The notes under the pieces: model-generated | The model's database searches: none | Seen by the model: only the letters and a program-made list of their open reading frames with translations | What the model was told of the DNA's origin: nothing | Made by a program: the position numbers and the translations under genes | Assembly (NCBI GenBank): GCA_963522035.1 | Contig: CAUQYP010000022.1 | Location: 1-33,918 of the forward strand | DNA: 33,918 bases | DNA from: Noviherbaspirillum_A sp963522035 | GTDB taxonomy: Bacteria; Pseudomonadota; Gammaproteobacteria; Burkholderiales; Burkholderiaceae_D | Direction: 5' to 3' | Shown here: piece by piece, positions 15,027-23,787 of the stretch | How positions within the stretch are numbered: position 1 is the stretch's first letter | Layout: the number at the start of each line of letters is the position of its first letter

Positions 15027-15731
15027 CTACACCGCACAGTACCGCTCCTGTATATCCGTGTCGGCCAACAGCGCTTCCGCGGTGCCGGTATGCACGATTT
15101 CACCCTGGTCGAGGATGTAGGCCCGGTCGGATATCGACAGCGCGCGCTCGACGTTCTGCTCGACCAGCAGGATGGTGGTGCCGCGCTGCTTAAGCCGCAG
15201 GAACAGCTCGAACATCTCGTCGACGAGTATCGGCATGATGCCCTCGGACGGCTCATCCAGCAAAATCATCTTGGGCCGGGACATCATCGCGCGCGCGATG
15301 GCCAGCATCTGCTGCTCGCCGCCGGACATCGACGTACCTTCCTGGTGCAGGCGTTCCTTGAGCCGGGGGAAGGTCTCGGCGATCTCGTCGATCATTTCCG
15401 CCATGCGGCCGCGCTCATTGCTGGCGATGAGCCCAAGCTCAAGGTTTTCCCTGACCGTCAGGCCGGCGACGATGCGGCGGTCTTCCGGCACATAGGCCAG
15501 TCCCATGTGGAAGCGGGTGTGCGGCGGCTGCATCAGGCATTCCTGGCCGTCGAACACCATGCTGCCGCTGCGCTTTCCCAGCAGTCCCATCAATGTGCGC
15601 AGCGTCGTAGTCTTGCCGGCGCCGTTGCGGCCCATCAGCGTGACGATCTCGCCCTGCAGAACCTCGAACGCGATGTCCTGCACCACGTGGCTGCGGTCGT
15701 AGTAGGCATTCAGTGCGGTGACTTTCAGCAT
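15027..15731 (-). CDS. livF: Branched-chain-amino-acid-type ABC transporter ATPase (LivF family)
   Basis: This is one of the two ATPases that power a Liv-type importer. The 234-residue product has Walker A GRNGAGKT (residues 34-41), the signature MSGGEQQMLAIARAMM, Walker B MILLDEPSEG and the LivF-typical AYVPEDRRIVAGLTVREN. It is the last gene of the minus-strand operon, nine bases after livG. The start at 15731 (MLKVTALNAYYDRSH) is standard for LivF. Liv-family transporters carry many substrates besides branched-chain amino acids, including amides and aromatic acids; the neighbouring catabolic genes argue for a non-amino-acid substrate here. Confidence 0.96.
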   Translation of the reverse strand: MLKVTALNAYYDRSHVVQDIAFEVLQGEIVTLMGRNGAGKTTTLRTLMGLLGKRSGSMVFDGQECLMQPPHTRFHMGLAYVPEDRRIVAGLTVRENLELGLIASNERGRMAEMIDEIAETFPRLKERLHQEGTSMSGGEQQMLAIARAMMSRPKMILLDEPSEGIMPILVDEMFELFLRLKQRGTTILLVEQNVERALSISDRAYILDQGEIVHTGTAEALLADTDIQERYCAV

Positions 15732-15740
15732 CGGTCTTCC

Positions 15741-16484
15741 TCAGTGTTGGCCCAGGTAGACGCGCTTGACTTCGTCATTGGCGCGGATCTCGTCGGGGGT
15801 GCCCTCGGCCAGGAATTCGCCGTGGTGCAGCACGATGAGCCGCTCGCACAAGCCCATCACCAGCTTCATCTTGTGCTCGACCAGCACCACCGTGCGCTCG
15901 CTTGCCAGCGAGGCGATCAGCTTCATCATGGTCGTGGTCTCTTCCGGCGACATGCCGGCGGTGGGCTCGTCCATCAGCAGCAGCCTGGGCTCGCAGGCCA
16001 GCGCCATCGCAATTTCCAGCGCCCGCTGCTGGCCGTGCGCAAGGTCGGCGGCGGTCTTGTTGCGCACTGCCTGCAGCCCGACCCGTTCCAGCAGATGGTC
16101 GGCCAGGTCGATCAGCTCGCGCATCGACGAGCGCGAGCGCAGCAGTGAAAAGCGGGCGCGCCGCATCTGCGCGGCGACCCGCACGTTCTCATGCGCCGAC
16201 AGCTGCTTGAACACCGTCGTGATCTGGAAGCTCTTGGCAATGCCGATGCGCGCGAACTCGTGCTGCGGCAGGCCGGTGATGTCCCGGCCAAGGAAGCGGA
16301 TGCGACCCTCGGTCGGCGGGAAGGCGCCGCTGACGACATTGAAGAAAGTGCTCTTGCCGGCGCCGTTGGGCCCGATGATGGCGGTCAGCTTGCCGGGCTG
16401 GAAGGCGACGCTGACATTGGTAAGCGCCTGGAACTTGCCGAAGCGTTGCGTGATACCTTGAACCTCCAGTATCGGTGTGCTCAT
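15741..16484 (-). CDS. livG: Branched-chain-amino-acid-type ABC transporter ATPase (LivG family)
   Basis: This is the second ATPase of the Liv-type importer. The open frame runs to 16928, but the gene starts at 16484 (MSTPILEVQGITQRFGKF), where its ATG overlaps the livM stop as ATGA. The 247-residue product has Walker A GPNGAGKSTFFN, the LivG insertion region ITGLPQHEFARIGIAKSFQI, signature LAHGQQRALEIAMAL and Walker B LLLMDEPTAGMSPEE. The chain ends DEVKRVYLGQH, the usual LivG tail. Translational coupling with livM is likely. Confidence 0.96.
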   Translation of the reverse strand: MSTPILEVQGITQRFGKFQALTNVSVAFQPGKLTAIIGPNGAGKSTFFNVVSGAFPPTEGRIRFLGRDITGLPQHEFARIGIAKSFQITTVFKQLSAHENVRVAAQMRRARFSLLRSRSSMRELIDLADHLLERVGLQAVRNKTAADLAHGQQRALEIAMALACEPRLLLMDEPTAGMSPEETTTMMKLIASLASERTVVLVEHKMKLVMGLCERLIVLHHGEFLAEGTPDEIRANDEVKRVYLGQH

Positions 16485-17467
16485 TTTGCGCTTGCCTCCA
16501 TGAACAGGCTGCGCTGCAGCCAGCGCATCAGCGAACCCCATACGCCACGCGGGAAGAACAGCACGAAGATGATGAAGATGACGCCGACCACCGCCATCCA
16601 GTGTTTGGTCATCGTGGTCACCACGTCTTCCAGGTAGAGGAACAGCGCGGCGCCGACGAAGGGTCCGAAGAAGGTGCCCATGCCGCCCAGCAGGCACATC
16701 ATCACGCCGTGGCCTGACTGCAGGTAGTGCAGCGAGTCGATCGGCACGATGGACAGGTGCAGTGCGCGCAGGGTGCCGGCCAGCCCGCAGATCGTGGCCG
16801 ACAGCACGAACACCAGCAACCGCGTGCGGGCCACGTCGAAACCGCAGGCGGCAGTACGCTTCTCGTTCTCGCGCACCGCTTCGATGACAGCGCCAAACGG
16901 CGAGTTCAGCACCCGCGAGATGAACCACAGCGCCGCGGCGACGAACAGGAAGATCAGGTAGTACTTGGTCATCGGATTGAGGAAGTCGATGGTGACGCCG
17001 AAGACCTCGAACGGCGCGACGGTGATGCCGCGCAGGCCGTTCTCGCCGCCGGTCCAGCGCTCGGCCTTGTAGAACACGTAGTAGACGATCTGTCCGAGCG
17101 CCAGCGTTACCATGGCGAAGTAGATGCCGCGCGTGCGGATCGCCAGGTAGCCGATGATGAGTCCGACCAAGGCGGAGGCCGCCACGCCGGCGAAGATGGC
17201 GACCAGCCAGTTAAGGCCGAAATGCACGATGGCGATGCCGGTGATGTAGCTGCCGACCCCGAAGAAGGCCGCATGGCCGAAGGACAGCATGCCGGTATAG
17301 CCGAACAGCAGGTTGTACCCGACTGCATACAGGCCGAAGATCAGGATGTTCACCGCCAGCGCCTCGTACGGCATCAGCAGCGGGAACACCAGCAGGAACA
17401 GCAGCACCGCGGCGACGCGGTGGCGCACGACCAGCAGATAGAGTTTTTGTGGAAGCGTCATCGTCAT
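16481..17467 (-). CDS. livM: Branched-chain-amino-acid-type ABC transporter permease (LivM family)
   Basis: This 328-residue polytopic inner-membrane protein is one half of the Liv permease. Family landmarks are the opening membrane helices (LLMPYEALAVNILIFGLYAV), YNLLFGYTGMLSFGHAAFFG near residues 52-71 and a late GMGTFFGPFVGAALFLYLED. It starts at 17467 (MTMTLPQK; a second ATG two codons later is possible) and lies ten bases after livH. Its stop overlaps the livG start by four bases. Confidence 0.96.
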   Translation of the reverse strand: MTMTLPQKLYLLVVRHRVAAVLLFLLVFPLLMPYEALAVNILIFGLYAVGYNLLFGYTGMLSFGHAAFFGVGSYITGIAIVHFGLNWLVAIFAGVAASALVGLIIGYLAIRTRGIYFAMVTLALGQIVYYVFYKAERWTGGENGLRGITVAPFEVFGVTIDFLNPMTKYYLIFLFVAAALWFISRVLNSPFGAVIEAVRENEKRTAACGFDVARTRLLVFVLSATICGLAGTLRALHLSIVPIDSLHYLQSGHGVMMCLLGGMGTFFGPFVGAALFLYLEDVVTTMTKHWMAVVGVIFIIFVLFFPRGVWGSLMRWLQRSLFMEASAK

Positions 17468-17477
17468 GGTCAGTCCA

Positions 17478-18362
17478 TCAGTCCATCAGTCCGGCTTTGC
17501 CGAAGAAGCCTTGCGGGCGGATCAGCAGCACCACCGCCATCAGCACGAAGATCGACAGCTCGGCGTAGTCGGGCGCGAGCAGCGCGGTGATGCTGAACAC
17601 CACGCCGACCAGCAGCCCGGCCACCACCGCGCCGGGCAGCGAACCCATGCCGCCGACCACGGTCACGACGAAGGACTCGGCCAGGATCGGTATGCCCATT
17701 TCCGGGTTGACCGCACGCGTCGGCGAAGCCAGGATGCCGGACAGCCCGGCAATCGCGGTGCCGATGCCGAACACCATCAGCCAGATCTTCGAGACGTCCA
17801 CGCCCAGCACGCGGACGATTTCCGGGTCGCGCGAGCCGGCACGGATGATCAGGCCGTAGCGGGTCTTCTCGATGAACAGCCAGAGGCCCAGCACGATGAC
17901 CGCGGTGGCGGCGATCAGGAACAGCCGGTACTTGGGAAAGTAGCCGAAGCCGAGGTTGACCGCGCCGCGCAGCGCCTCCGGCGTGGTGGACGGCAGGCCC
18001 TCGATACCGAAGGCCACCCGCATCGCCTCGATCAGCACATAGGACAGCCCAAAGGTCAGCAGCAGCGGGTAGTCGATGCCGCGCCCGTACAGCGGCCGTA
18101 CCAGGAAGCGCTCGGTCAGCAGGCCCAGCGCGCCCACCGCGAGCGGCGTCAGCACCAGGCTGAGCCAGAAGTTGCCGGTGAGGCTAAGGAAGTAGACGCC
18201 CAGGAAGGCGCCCACCATGTAGAACGCGCCATGGGCGAAGTTGACGACCGTCAGCATGCCGAAGATCAGCGAAAGTCCTATCGCCAGCAGCGCATACAGC
18301 GCGCCGAGCGCGATCCCGGTCACCAGCTGCAAGGCGAGCAGCTGGGGTGTTATTTCACCCAT
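17478..18362 (-). CDS. livH: Branched-chain-amino-acid-type ABC transporter permease (LivH family)
   Basis: This 294-residue protein forms the other half of the membrane channel. It shows the LivH pattern ALQLVTGIALGALYALLAIG near the start, GMLTVVNFAHGAFYMVGAF near residues 34-52, and the late GSLPGAVVAGLLVGVV. It starts at 18362, 20 bases after the binding-protein gene, so the order is binding protein, livH, livM, livG, livF, a standard Liv operon. The end of the gene and the spacer before livM contain short ATGGACTG tandem repeats. Confidence 0.96.
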   Translation of the reverse strand: MGEITPQLLALQLVTGIALGALYALLAIGLSLIFGMLTVVNFAHGAFYMVGAFLGVYFLSLTGNFWLSLVLTPLAVGALGLLTERFLVRPLYGRGIDYPLLLTFGLSYVLIEAMRVAFGIEGLPSTTPEALRGAVNLGFGYFPKYRLFLIAATAVIVLGLWLFIEKTRYGLIIRAGSRDPEIVRVLGVDVSKIWLMVFGIGTAIAGLSGILASPTRAVNPEMGIPILAESFVVTVVGGMGSLPGAVVAGLLVGVVFSITALLAPDYAELSIFVLMAVVLLIRPQGFFGKAGLMD

Positions 18363-18382
18363 GTGTCAGATTCCCTTCGGTT

Positions 18383-19627
18383 TCAGGTCGTGACCTTGTG
18401 GCCCAGCTCGTCGCAGCTGCGCAGCAGCTGTTCGTTCGGCTTCTCGATGGCGAGCACATTGAACACGTCGTTCTTGTCCTTCATGTTCTTCGACTTGGAC
18501 TCGACAATGATGACCGACTGCACCGACTGGTGGTCGCACTTGCGGTAGAACTGGTCGCCCTTGTACCAGTCGTATTTCAACTGGCGCAGCGCGATGCTGA
18601 CCGGCAGCGACTCGGTGGACTTGGCGTTGCGCACCGCCTGCAGCACGCTGCGCACGCCCGCATAGCCGAGCGCGCCGTAGTCCGACGGCACCGCGCCGCC
18701 GAAGGCCTTGCGGAACTTGTCGTTGAACTGCTTCGCCGACGGCACGCTATCTTCCATGCCCCAGTAGTAGGATGTGCCGCCGAGGATGCCGTCGAACGCG
18801 TCGGCGCCGCCGGCCAGCCGCGACGTGTAGAGCAGCACCGGCGTGATGATCTTGGTGCCGGACTTGAGGCCGAAGTCGGTGGCCTGCTTGGCCGAGTTGA
18901 CCAGGTCGCGGCCGAAGTTGCACAGCACCAGCACGTCGGGCTTCAAGGCCTGTATGCGCGGCAGGAAGGCCGAATAGTCGGACGCCCCGATCGGGTGGCG
19001 GATGTCGGCCAGGGTCTGCACGCCCAGCGGCGTGCCGGCGCGCTGGAAGCCGCGCACCATCTCGTGCCCGTATGCATAGTCGGCGGTCAGGTAGACCACG
19101 CGCTTGCCGAACTTTGGAAACGCATAGCGGGCCACCGCGCCCGCGGTGATGTGCGGATTCAGCGCCTCGTGGAAGGTATAGAGGCTCCAGTCCTTGGCTT
19201 CGTTGATGGCGTCGGACTGGCTGATGGAGTTGAACAGGATCTTGCGTTCCTTGCAGACCGCGTTGATCGACAGCTGCGTGGCGGCCGACAGCGAGCCGAC
19301 CACGAAGTCGACCTTGTCCTTCTCGATCAGCTCCAGCGTGCGGGTCGCCGCCTCGCCGGGGTTGAGCTTGTCGTCGCGCACCAGCAGCTCGGCCATGCGG
19401 CCGTTGAAACCGCCGCTCTCGTTGAACTCCTTGACCGCCAGTTCGGCGGCGCGCTTCTGGTCCTGCGCTTCTGCGGAAAAGGCGCCGGTGAGCGGCGTCG
19501 GAAAACCGATCTTGATCGGCGCGCTGTTCTGCGCCCTGGCGATGTTGAACCAGAGCGGGGTGCTGGCGGCGGCGATGCCGGCGCCGATCAACTGGCGGCG
19601 ACGCTTGTCTGGGGCGGGCTGGGTCAT
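18383..19627 (-). CDS. Tat-exported ABC transporter substrate-binding protein (LivK/AmiC-like family)
   Basis: This 414-residue periplasmic binding protein is the specificity component of the Liv-type importer. The start at 19627 is chosen because AGGAGA lies just upstream and the protein then begins with a twin-arginine signal (DKRRRQLIGAGIAAA, about residues 7-21); the frame is open to 19684. The mature part has the type-1 periplasmic fold pattern of Liv/amide binders: IKIGFPTPLTGAFSAEAQDQ, then GFNGRMAELLVRDDKLNPG, DFVVGSLSAATQLSIN and VVYLTADYAYGHEMVRGF. It sits between the monooxygenase and the permease genes in one strand-uniform operon. The ligand is likely the island's substrate rather than leucine. 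Confidence 0.93.
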   Translation of the reverse strand: MTQPAPDKRRRQLIGAGIAAASTPLWFNIARAQNSAPIKIGFPTPLTGAFSAEAQDQKRAAELAVKEFNESGGFNGRMAELLVRDDKLNPGEAATRTLELIEKDKVDFVVGSLSAATQLSINAVCKERKILFNSISQSDAINEAKDWSLYTFHEALNPHITAGAVARYAFPKFGKRVVYLTADYAYGHEMVRGFQRAGTPLGVQTLADIRHPIGASDYSAFLPRIQALKPDVLVLCNFGRDLVNSAKQATDFGLKSGTKIITPVLLYTSRLAGGADAFDGILGGTSYYWGMEDSVPSAKQFNDKFRKAFGGAVPSDYGALGYAGVRSVLQAVRNAKSTESLPVSIALRQLKYDWYKGDQFYRKCDHQSVQSVIIVESKSKNMKDKNDVFNVLAIEKPNEQLLRSCDELGHKVTT

Positions 19628-19711
19628 GCTTGTCTCCTCATTGCTTGCGATGAACGATGATGGTTTTTTATTGACTTGTGCCACTTCAGGAATGGGTCTG
19701 GGTCGGCCTCC

Positions 19712-20911
19712 TCATGTCGCGCTGTCCGGGTCGACGGCGGTCAGCCGCAGCACGGTTTCCGCGCTGCGGCTGGCCGTCGCCGCCTGCGGGCACGACTGCG
19801 CCTGCATGTAGGCGCCCAGTTCGCGGCTGCGCTGCACGACCGCCTGCCCCGGCTGCAGCCGCAGCGCTTGGTAGGCGTTTGCTGCCGCCGGGCCGGCGCC
19901 GTGCTGCGCGATGCAGTCGGCCAGCGCCATCGCGTCCTGCGCCGCCTTGGTCACGCCCATGCCGACATGCGGGCGGGCGACGAACGAGGCGTCGCCCATC
20001 AGCACCACGCGGTCGAAGGCGATCTGTTCCGAACTGACGTCGTAGATGGGCTGCAGGAAAGGCTGCGCGGTCTTGTCGATGATTTCGGCGAACTGCGGCG
20101 CCAGCAGGCTGGCGGCCGCGGCGCGCATGGCGGCAATGGGGCCGGCAGCCACCTTGTTGGGCGGGATGCCGAGCGGGTAGTAGTGGCCTTCCGCGTCCGT
20201 CATCAATGCTTCCAGCGTGCCGTCCTGCGGGGCCGGGCGGTACCAGACGAAGTTGAAGCGGCGGGTGCCGGGCGCGGTGGTATTGCCGGCGCCGGCCACC
20301 GGATAGCCCAGGAATTGCTCGCCGGCAGGCAGGCCGAACGCGAAATGGGGAAATACCGACGCCAGCGTATGGCGCGACAGCGCCGCTTCGTCGCACACGC
20401 CGCGCCACGCTATATAGCCGGCATAGAACGGCTGGGCATGCGGCGCGAACTGTGCCCGCACGACCGAGCGCAGGCCGTCGGACGCGACCAGCATGTCGCC
20501 GTCTACCGTGCTGCCGTCCGCGCAATGCACCTGCACCCGGTCGTTCTCCTGCGTCACGCGCTGGACCGTCGTGCCGTGCCGGTAAAGCGCGGCCGGCAGG
20601 GCTTGCCGCAGCAGGTGGTAGAGCCGGCCCCACGAGGTCAGCAGCTGCGGCAAGGCATTGGTGGCCGCCACCGAGCCGTCCGCATTGAGCGCGACCCGCG
20701 ACTGCACCTGCACGCCCAGCGTGTCGTCGATGGGTATGCCGGCCCGGCGCAGGCCCTCCAGCAGCGGCGCATGGGTGACGATGCCGGCGCCGCGGCCGTC
20801 GAGCGTGCCGGCGGCCTTTTCCAGCACCAGCACGTCGTGGCCTTGTTGCAGCAGGATATTGGCGGCGAACAAGCCGCCCAGCGACCCGCCGGCAACCAGC
20901 ACGCGCGCCAT
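19712..20911 (-). CDS. FAD-dependent aromatic-ring monooxygenase, dihydroxypyridine-hydroxylase-like
   Basis: This 399-residue flavoprotein is predicted to hydroxylate an activated aromatic or N-heteroaromatic ring with NAD(P)H and O2. It has the N-terminal dinucleotide fold VLVAGGSLGGLFAANILL (residues 4-21), the second motif DMLVASDGLRSVVR, and the FAD-ribityl motif VVLMGDASFVARPHVGMGV near residues 295-313. NFVWYRPAPQDG in the middle region resembles 2,6-dihydroxypyridine 3-monooxygenases. The frame is open to 20953, but ATG 20911 starts at the fold (MARVLVAGG), leaving one base after the VOC gene. Salicylate- or 6-hydroxynicotinate-hydroxylase-like activity is possible; the substrate is not determined by sequence. 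Confidence 0.88.
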   Translation of the reverse strand: MARVLVAGGSLGGLFAANILLQQGHDVLVLEKAAGTLDGRGAGIVTHAPLLEGLRRAGIPIDDTLGVQVQSRVALNADGSVAATNALPQLLTSWGRLYHLLRQALPAALYRHGTTVQRVTQENDRVQVHCADGSTVDGDMLVASDGLRSVVRAQFAPHAQPFYAGYIAWRGVCDEAALSRHTLASVFPHFAFGLPAGEQFLGYPVAGAGNTTAPGTRRFNFVWYRPAPQDGTLEALMTDAEGHYYPLGIPPNKVAAGPIAAMRAAAASLLAPQFAEIIDKTAQPFLQPIYDVSSEQIAFDRVVLMGDASFVARPHVGMGVTKAAQDAMALADCIAQHGAGPAAANAYQALRLQPGQAVVQRSRELGAYMQAQSCPQAATASRSAETVLRLTAVDPDSAT

Positions 20912-20912
20912 C

Positions 20913-21374
20913 TCAGTTGCCCTGCAGCGACGCGTCGAGCGCCGCTTTTTCACGGGCCGGGTAATTCAGTTCGACCACCACGCCGTCGGGGTCGTCCAGG
21001 AAGAGCTGGTACAGGCCGAGGCCGGGCACCAACCGCTGGCGGCAGCCGATGCCGAGCTGCTCGAGATGCTGCAGCATGGCAGCCAGGCCGTCGGCGAAGA
21101 AGGCCACATGGTCGATCACGCCGGTGCCGGCCAGCGCCTTCTCGTCGCGGCCGCCCAGGTAGCCGTCGAGGCCGCCCGGGGCCTGGCGGTCGATGCCGAT
21201 GATATGCACCACCGCATTGGCATACTGCGCATGGTCGCCGGCGTACATCCAGAGTCCGGGGAACGGAAATTCCGGGCGCGGGCCGACAGTCAGGCCCAGC
21301 ACGCTTTCATAGAACGCCCGGCAGGCGTCGAGGTTGGTGGTGCGGATCGAATAGTGATTCAGCGCGAGTGCCAT
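20913..21374 (-). CDS. VOC-superfamily (glyoxalase/dioxygenase fold) protein
   Basis: This 153-residue protein has two halves of the vicinal-oxygen-chelate fold. Candidate metal ligands are in the usual places: H7 (LNHYSIRT), H57 (VVHIIGID), H89 (IDHVAFFA) and E135 (GVVVELNYP). The length fits small lyase/isomerase-type VOC enzymes and is short for a classic extradiol ring-cleaving dioxygenase. One-base gaps to both neighbours (tetR and the monooxygenase) imply translational coupling and a shared pathway. It might isomerise, hydrolyse or cleave the hydroxylated product, but its reaction is unknown. Confidence 0.88.
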   Translation of the reverse strand: MALALNHYSIRTTNLDACRAFYESVLGLTVGPRPEFPFPGLWMYAGDHAQYANAVVHIIGIDRQAPGGLDGYLGGRDEKALAGTGVIDHVAFFADGLAAMLQHLEQLGIGCRQRLVPGLGLYQLFLDDPDGVVVELNYPAREKAALDASLQGN

Positions 21375-21375
21375 G

Positions 21376-22110
21376 TCAGCTTTCCTTTTCCTTGGGCTTG
21401 CGTTTTCCGGGCTTGCTGCCGGCGCCGTCCAGCACGGCCGGCGCCGACAGCAGGTAGGACCGCACCCGGTCGGTGATGACCGCCAGGCCGTCCGGGTCTT
21501 TCGCGGCCGCCGGAATCTCCTGGCCGTAGATCCAGCGCCGCACGCCGGTATAGAAGATGCCGCCGTGCAGCCCCATCAGCAGTTCCATCTCGCGCACCGT
21601 GGGTTTGGCGCGCGACGTGACGCCGCGGTACTTGCGGGTCTCGCGCACCAGCCGCGGAAACAGCTTGGTGCGCAGCAGTGCGAAGAATCGGTCCGGAATG
21701 TAATGGTCGGACAAGCCGGAAAAGATGAAGATGCGCACGAAGTCGCGGGTCAGGATGGTCTGCGCGTACTCGCAGTAGAAACGCACCAGCTTTTCTTCCG
21801 GCTCGAGCCCGGGGTCGTCCAGCAGCGCCTGCCACTCGGGTTTCCAGCGGCCTTCGAACAGCTCGTAATAGACGCGGTCGATCAGGGCCTGCTTGGTCGG
21901 GAAGTAATGGTAGAACAGCGTATGCGTGATGCCCATCTGCTGCGCCAGCACCCGCATCTGGCCGTTCAGGCCATGCTCGGAAAAGAACTGGATGGCGCTG
22001 GCGAGTATCTGTTTCTCGCGTTCCTCCACGGACAGGCGCTTGCGCGAGGGAACGGCCTGTTCCCCTGCGGCTTCGGTCTCCTGCGTCGCGGATGCGGTTT
22101 TTTTTCTCAT
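21376..22110 (-). CDS. TetR-family transcriptional regulator of the catabolic island
   Basis: This 244-residue regulator has a basic tail, then an N-terminal helix-turn-helix (REKQILASAIQFFSEHG, then MRVLAQQMGITHTLFYHYF) in the first 75 residues and a larger ligand-binding C-terminal region ending in a Lys-rich tail. The ATG at 22110 is preferred; a TTG at 22125 in frame is possible. It heads the minus-strand operon (VOC, monooxygenase, binding protein, livHMGF) and faces the molybdenum hydroxylase operon across 80 bases, so it probably controls both by binding the shared intergenic DNA. The inducer is presumably the substrate or an intermediate. Confidence 0.93.
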   Translation of the reverse strand: MRKKTASATQETEAAGEQAVPSRKRLSVEEREKQILASAIQFFSEHGLNGQMRVLAQQMGITHTLFYHYFPTKQALIDRVYYELFEGRWKPEWQALLDDPGLEPEEKLVRFYCEYAQTILTRDFVRIFIFSGLSDHYIPDRFFALLRTKLFPRLVRETRKYRGVTSRAKPTVREMELLMGLHGGIFYTGVRRWIYGQEIPAAAKDPDGLAVITDRVRSYLLSAPAVLDGAGSKPGKRKPKEKES

Positions 22111-22190
22111 GTCGGTATTTACCAAGCGTTAAGTATTGTGGCATATAATTCAGCGGCTGGTAAATAAAAAACGGGTAAGGAGACGACACG
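22111..22190. promoter_or_regulatory. Divergent promoter with candidate TetR operator
   Basis: A perfect 9-bp inverted repeat, TATTTACCA (22116-22124) and TGGTAAATA (22158-22166), is separated by 33 bases. Extended half-sites read TATTTACCAAGCG and, on the other strand, TATTTACCAGCCG. Between the arms is TATAAT (22144-22149), a consensus -10 box for the plus-strand operon; a matching -35 is not obvious. AAGGAG precedes the plus-strand start at 22191. The half-site spacing equals about four helical turns, which would suit two dimers or a bent/looped complex; this is inference. Confidence 0.55.
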
Positions 22191-22862
22191 ATGGAACTGA
22201 CCGGCGCCATGCTGATGGCCGCGCCGCGCGAGAGGGTCTGGCAGGCGCTGAACGACCCGAACGTGCTGGTGCACTGCATTCCGGGCTGCGAGGAAGTCCA
22301 GCAGCTTTCGCCTACCGAGACCCACACCCGCGTGCTGCTGAAAATGGGCCCGGTGCGGGCGCGCTTCGTCGGCAAGATCATCATGAGCGACATTCGTCCG
22401 GCCGAAGGCTGCACGCTCGACTTCCAGGGCTCGGGCGGCGCGGCCGGCTTCGCGCGCGGCACCTCGGTCGTCACGCTTTCCAGCGAGGGCGAGCACACCC
22501 GGCTGCAGTACAGCGCCAACGCCTCGGTCGGCGGCAAGCTCGGGCAGATAGGCGGACGGATGATAGACGCGTCCGCCAAACAGATGGCCGAGCAGTTCTT
22601 CAGCGCGCTGCAGGCGCAGCTGGCCGGTGCGCCGGCCGCCGCGGTCGAGGCGGCGGCAGAAGCCGATGCGCCACCCGGCGCAGTGCCGCCGGCCGCAGCG
22701 CCGCAAGCCCTGCCGCCGCAGCATCAGCCAATGTCCGCTGTCAGGCCGCCTGCACCGGCATCGACCCTGCTGACAGGCGAAGGCGTGCGGGCGCTCTGGT
22801 TCTGCCTCGGCGCGCTGTCGACCGGCTTCGGTGTCTGGCTCGCATCGCTGCTGATGCGCTGA
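22191..22862 (+). CDS. CoxG-like SRPBCC protein with C-terminal membrane anchor
   Basis: The 223-residue product begins MELTGAMLMAAPRERVWQAL, the start of the CoxG/SRPBCC (START-like) fold, which covers about residues 1-150. A Pro/Ala-rich linker follows and then one hydrophobic helix (LWFCLGALSTGFGVWLASLL) at the very end, so it is probably anchored on the inner face of the membrane. CoxG proteins recruit or assist molybdenum hydroxylases. A strong AAGGAG ribosome binding site precedes the ATG. It is first in the hydroxylase operon, 29 bases before the FAD subunit. Confidence 0.9.
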   Translation: MELTGAMLMAAPRERVWQALNDPNVLVHCIPGCEEVQQLSPTETHTRVLLKMGPVRARFVGKIIMSDIRPAEGCTLDFQGSGGAAGFARGTSVVTLSSEGEHTRLQYSANASVGGKLGQIGGRMIDASAKQMAEQFFSALQAQLAGAPAAAVEAAAEADAPPGAVPPAAAPQALPPQHQPMSAVRPPAPASTLLTGEGVRALWFCLGALSTGFGVWLASLLMR

Positions 22863-22891
22863 AACGTAGTTCCCTGGCTGACGAGGTTGCA

Positions 22892-23761
22892 ATGAAAGCA
22901 CCGGATTTCGACTATTCCAAGCCGCGTTCGCTCGACGAGGCATTTGCGCTGATGGCCGAGTATGGCGACGAGGCGCGCCTGCTGGCCGGCGGGCAAACGC
23001 TGATGGCGACGCTCAACATGCGCCTGTCCGAGCCGGCGCTGCTGATCGACATTACCGGCCTTGCCGCGCTGCAGGGCATCGCCGTGCAGGACGGCATGCT
23101 GCGCATCGGCGCGCTGGCGACCCATACGCAGATCGAGGCCTCGGCCCTGGTGGCGCAGCATGCGCCGCTGCTGGCCATGGCCGCGCCGCACATTGCGCAC
23201 CGGGCCATACGTAACCTGGGCACCCTGGGCGGCTCCATCGCCTATGCCGACCCGGCTGCCGAGTGGCCGACCTGCGCGCTGGCGCTGGACGCCACCATCA
23301 TTTGCCGTGGCGCCGGCGGCACCCGCCGCATTCCCGCCGCCGACTTCTTTCTCGACCTCTACACCACCGCGCTGCAGCCCGGGGAACTGGTGCTGGCCTG
23401 CGACTTTCCGCTGGCGGCACGCGGCGCGCGCTTTCACTTCGACGAACTGGCGCGCCGGCATGGCGACTACGCGATTGCCGGCCTGGCCCTTGCCAGCCAG
23501 TTCGACCAGGGCCTGATGCGGCAGGCGCGCATTGCGCTTCTGGGCATCGCCGGCACGCCGGTACGCGCGCGGCGCACCGAGGCGCTGCTCGAAGGCCGGG
23601 CACCCGACGCCGGCGTAATCGGCGAGGCGGCCAGCCTGCTGGCCGAGGAACTGGACGGCGCACTGGCGCCGGTGGCCGACCTGATCAATTCCAGCGCCAC
23701 CAAGCGCCATCTCGCGACCGTGCTGCTGCGGCGCGCACTGGCGACCTTCATCGCCGGCTAG
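22892..23761 (+). CDS. Molybdenum hydroxylase FAD-binding medium subunit (CoxM/CutM family)
   Basis: This 289-residue flavoprotein subunit passes electrons from the iron-sulfur subunit to an acceptor. It starts at 22892 (MKAPDFDYSKPRSLDEAF). It shows both FAD-binding motifs of the family: LLAGGQTLMATLNMRL near residues 30-45 and the TLGGSIAYADPAAEWPT region near residues 111-127. It follows the CoxG-like gene by 29 bases and precedes the small subunit by 26 bases. Confidence 0.95.
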   Translation: MKAPDFDYSKPRSLDEAFALMAEYGDEARLLAGGQTLMATLNMRLSEPALLIDITGLAALQGIAVQDGMLRIGALATHTQIEASALVAQHAPLLAMAAPHIAHRAIRNLGTLGGSIAYADPAAEWPTCALALDATIICRGAGGTRRIPAADFFLDLYTTALQPGELVLACDFPLAARGARFHFDELARRHGDYAIAGLALASQFDQGLMRQARIALLGIAGTPVRARRTEALLEGRAPDAGVIGEAASLLAEELDGALAPVADLINSSATKRHLATVLLRRALATFIAG

Positions 23762-23787
23762 TCCGGCAGACCGAGAGGATGGGAACC

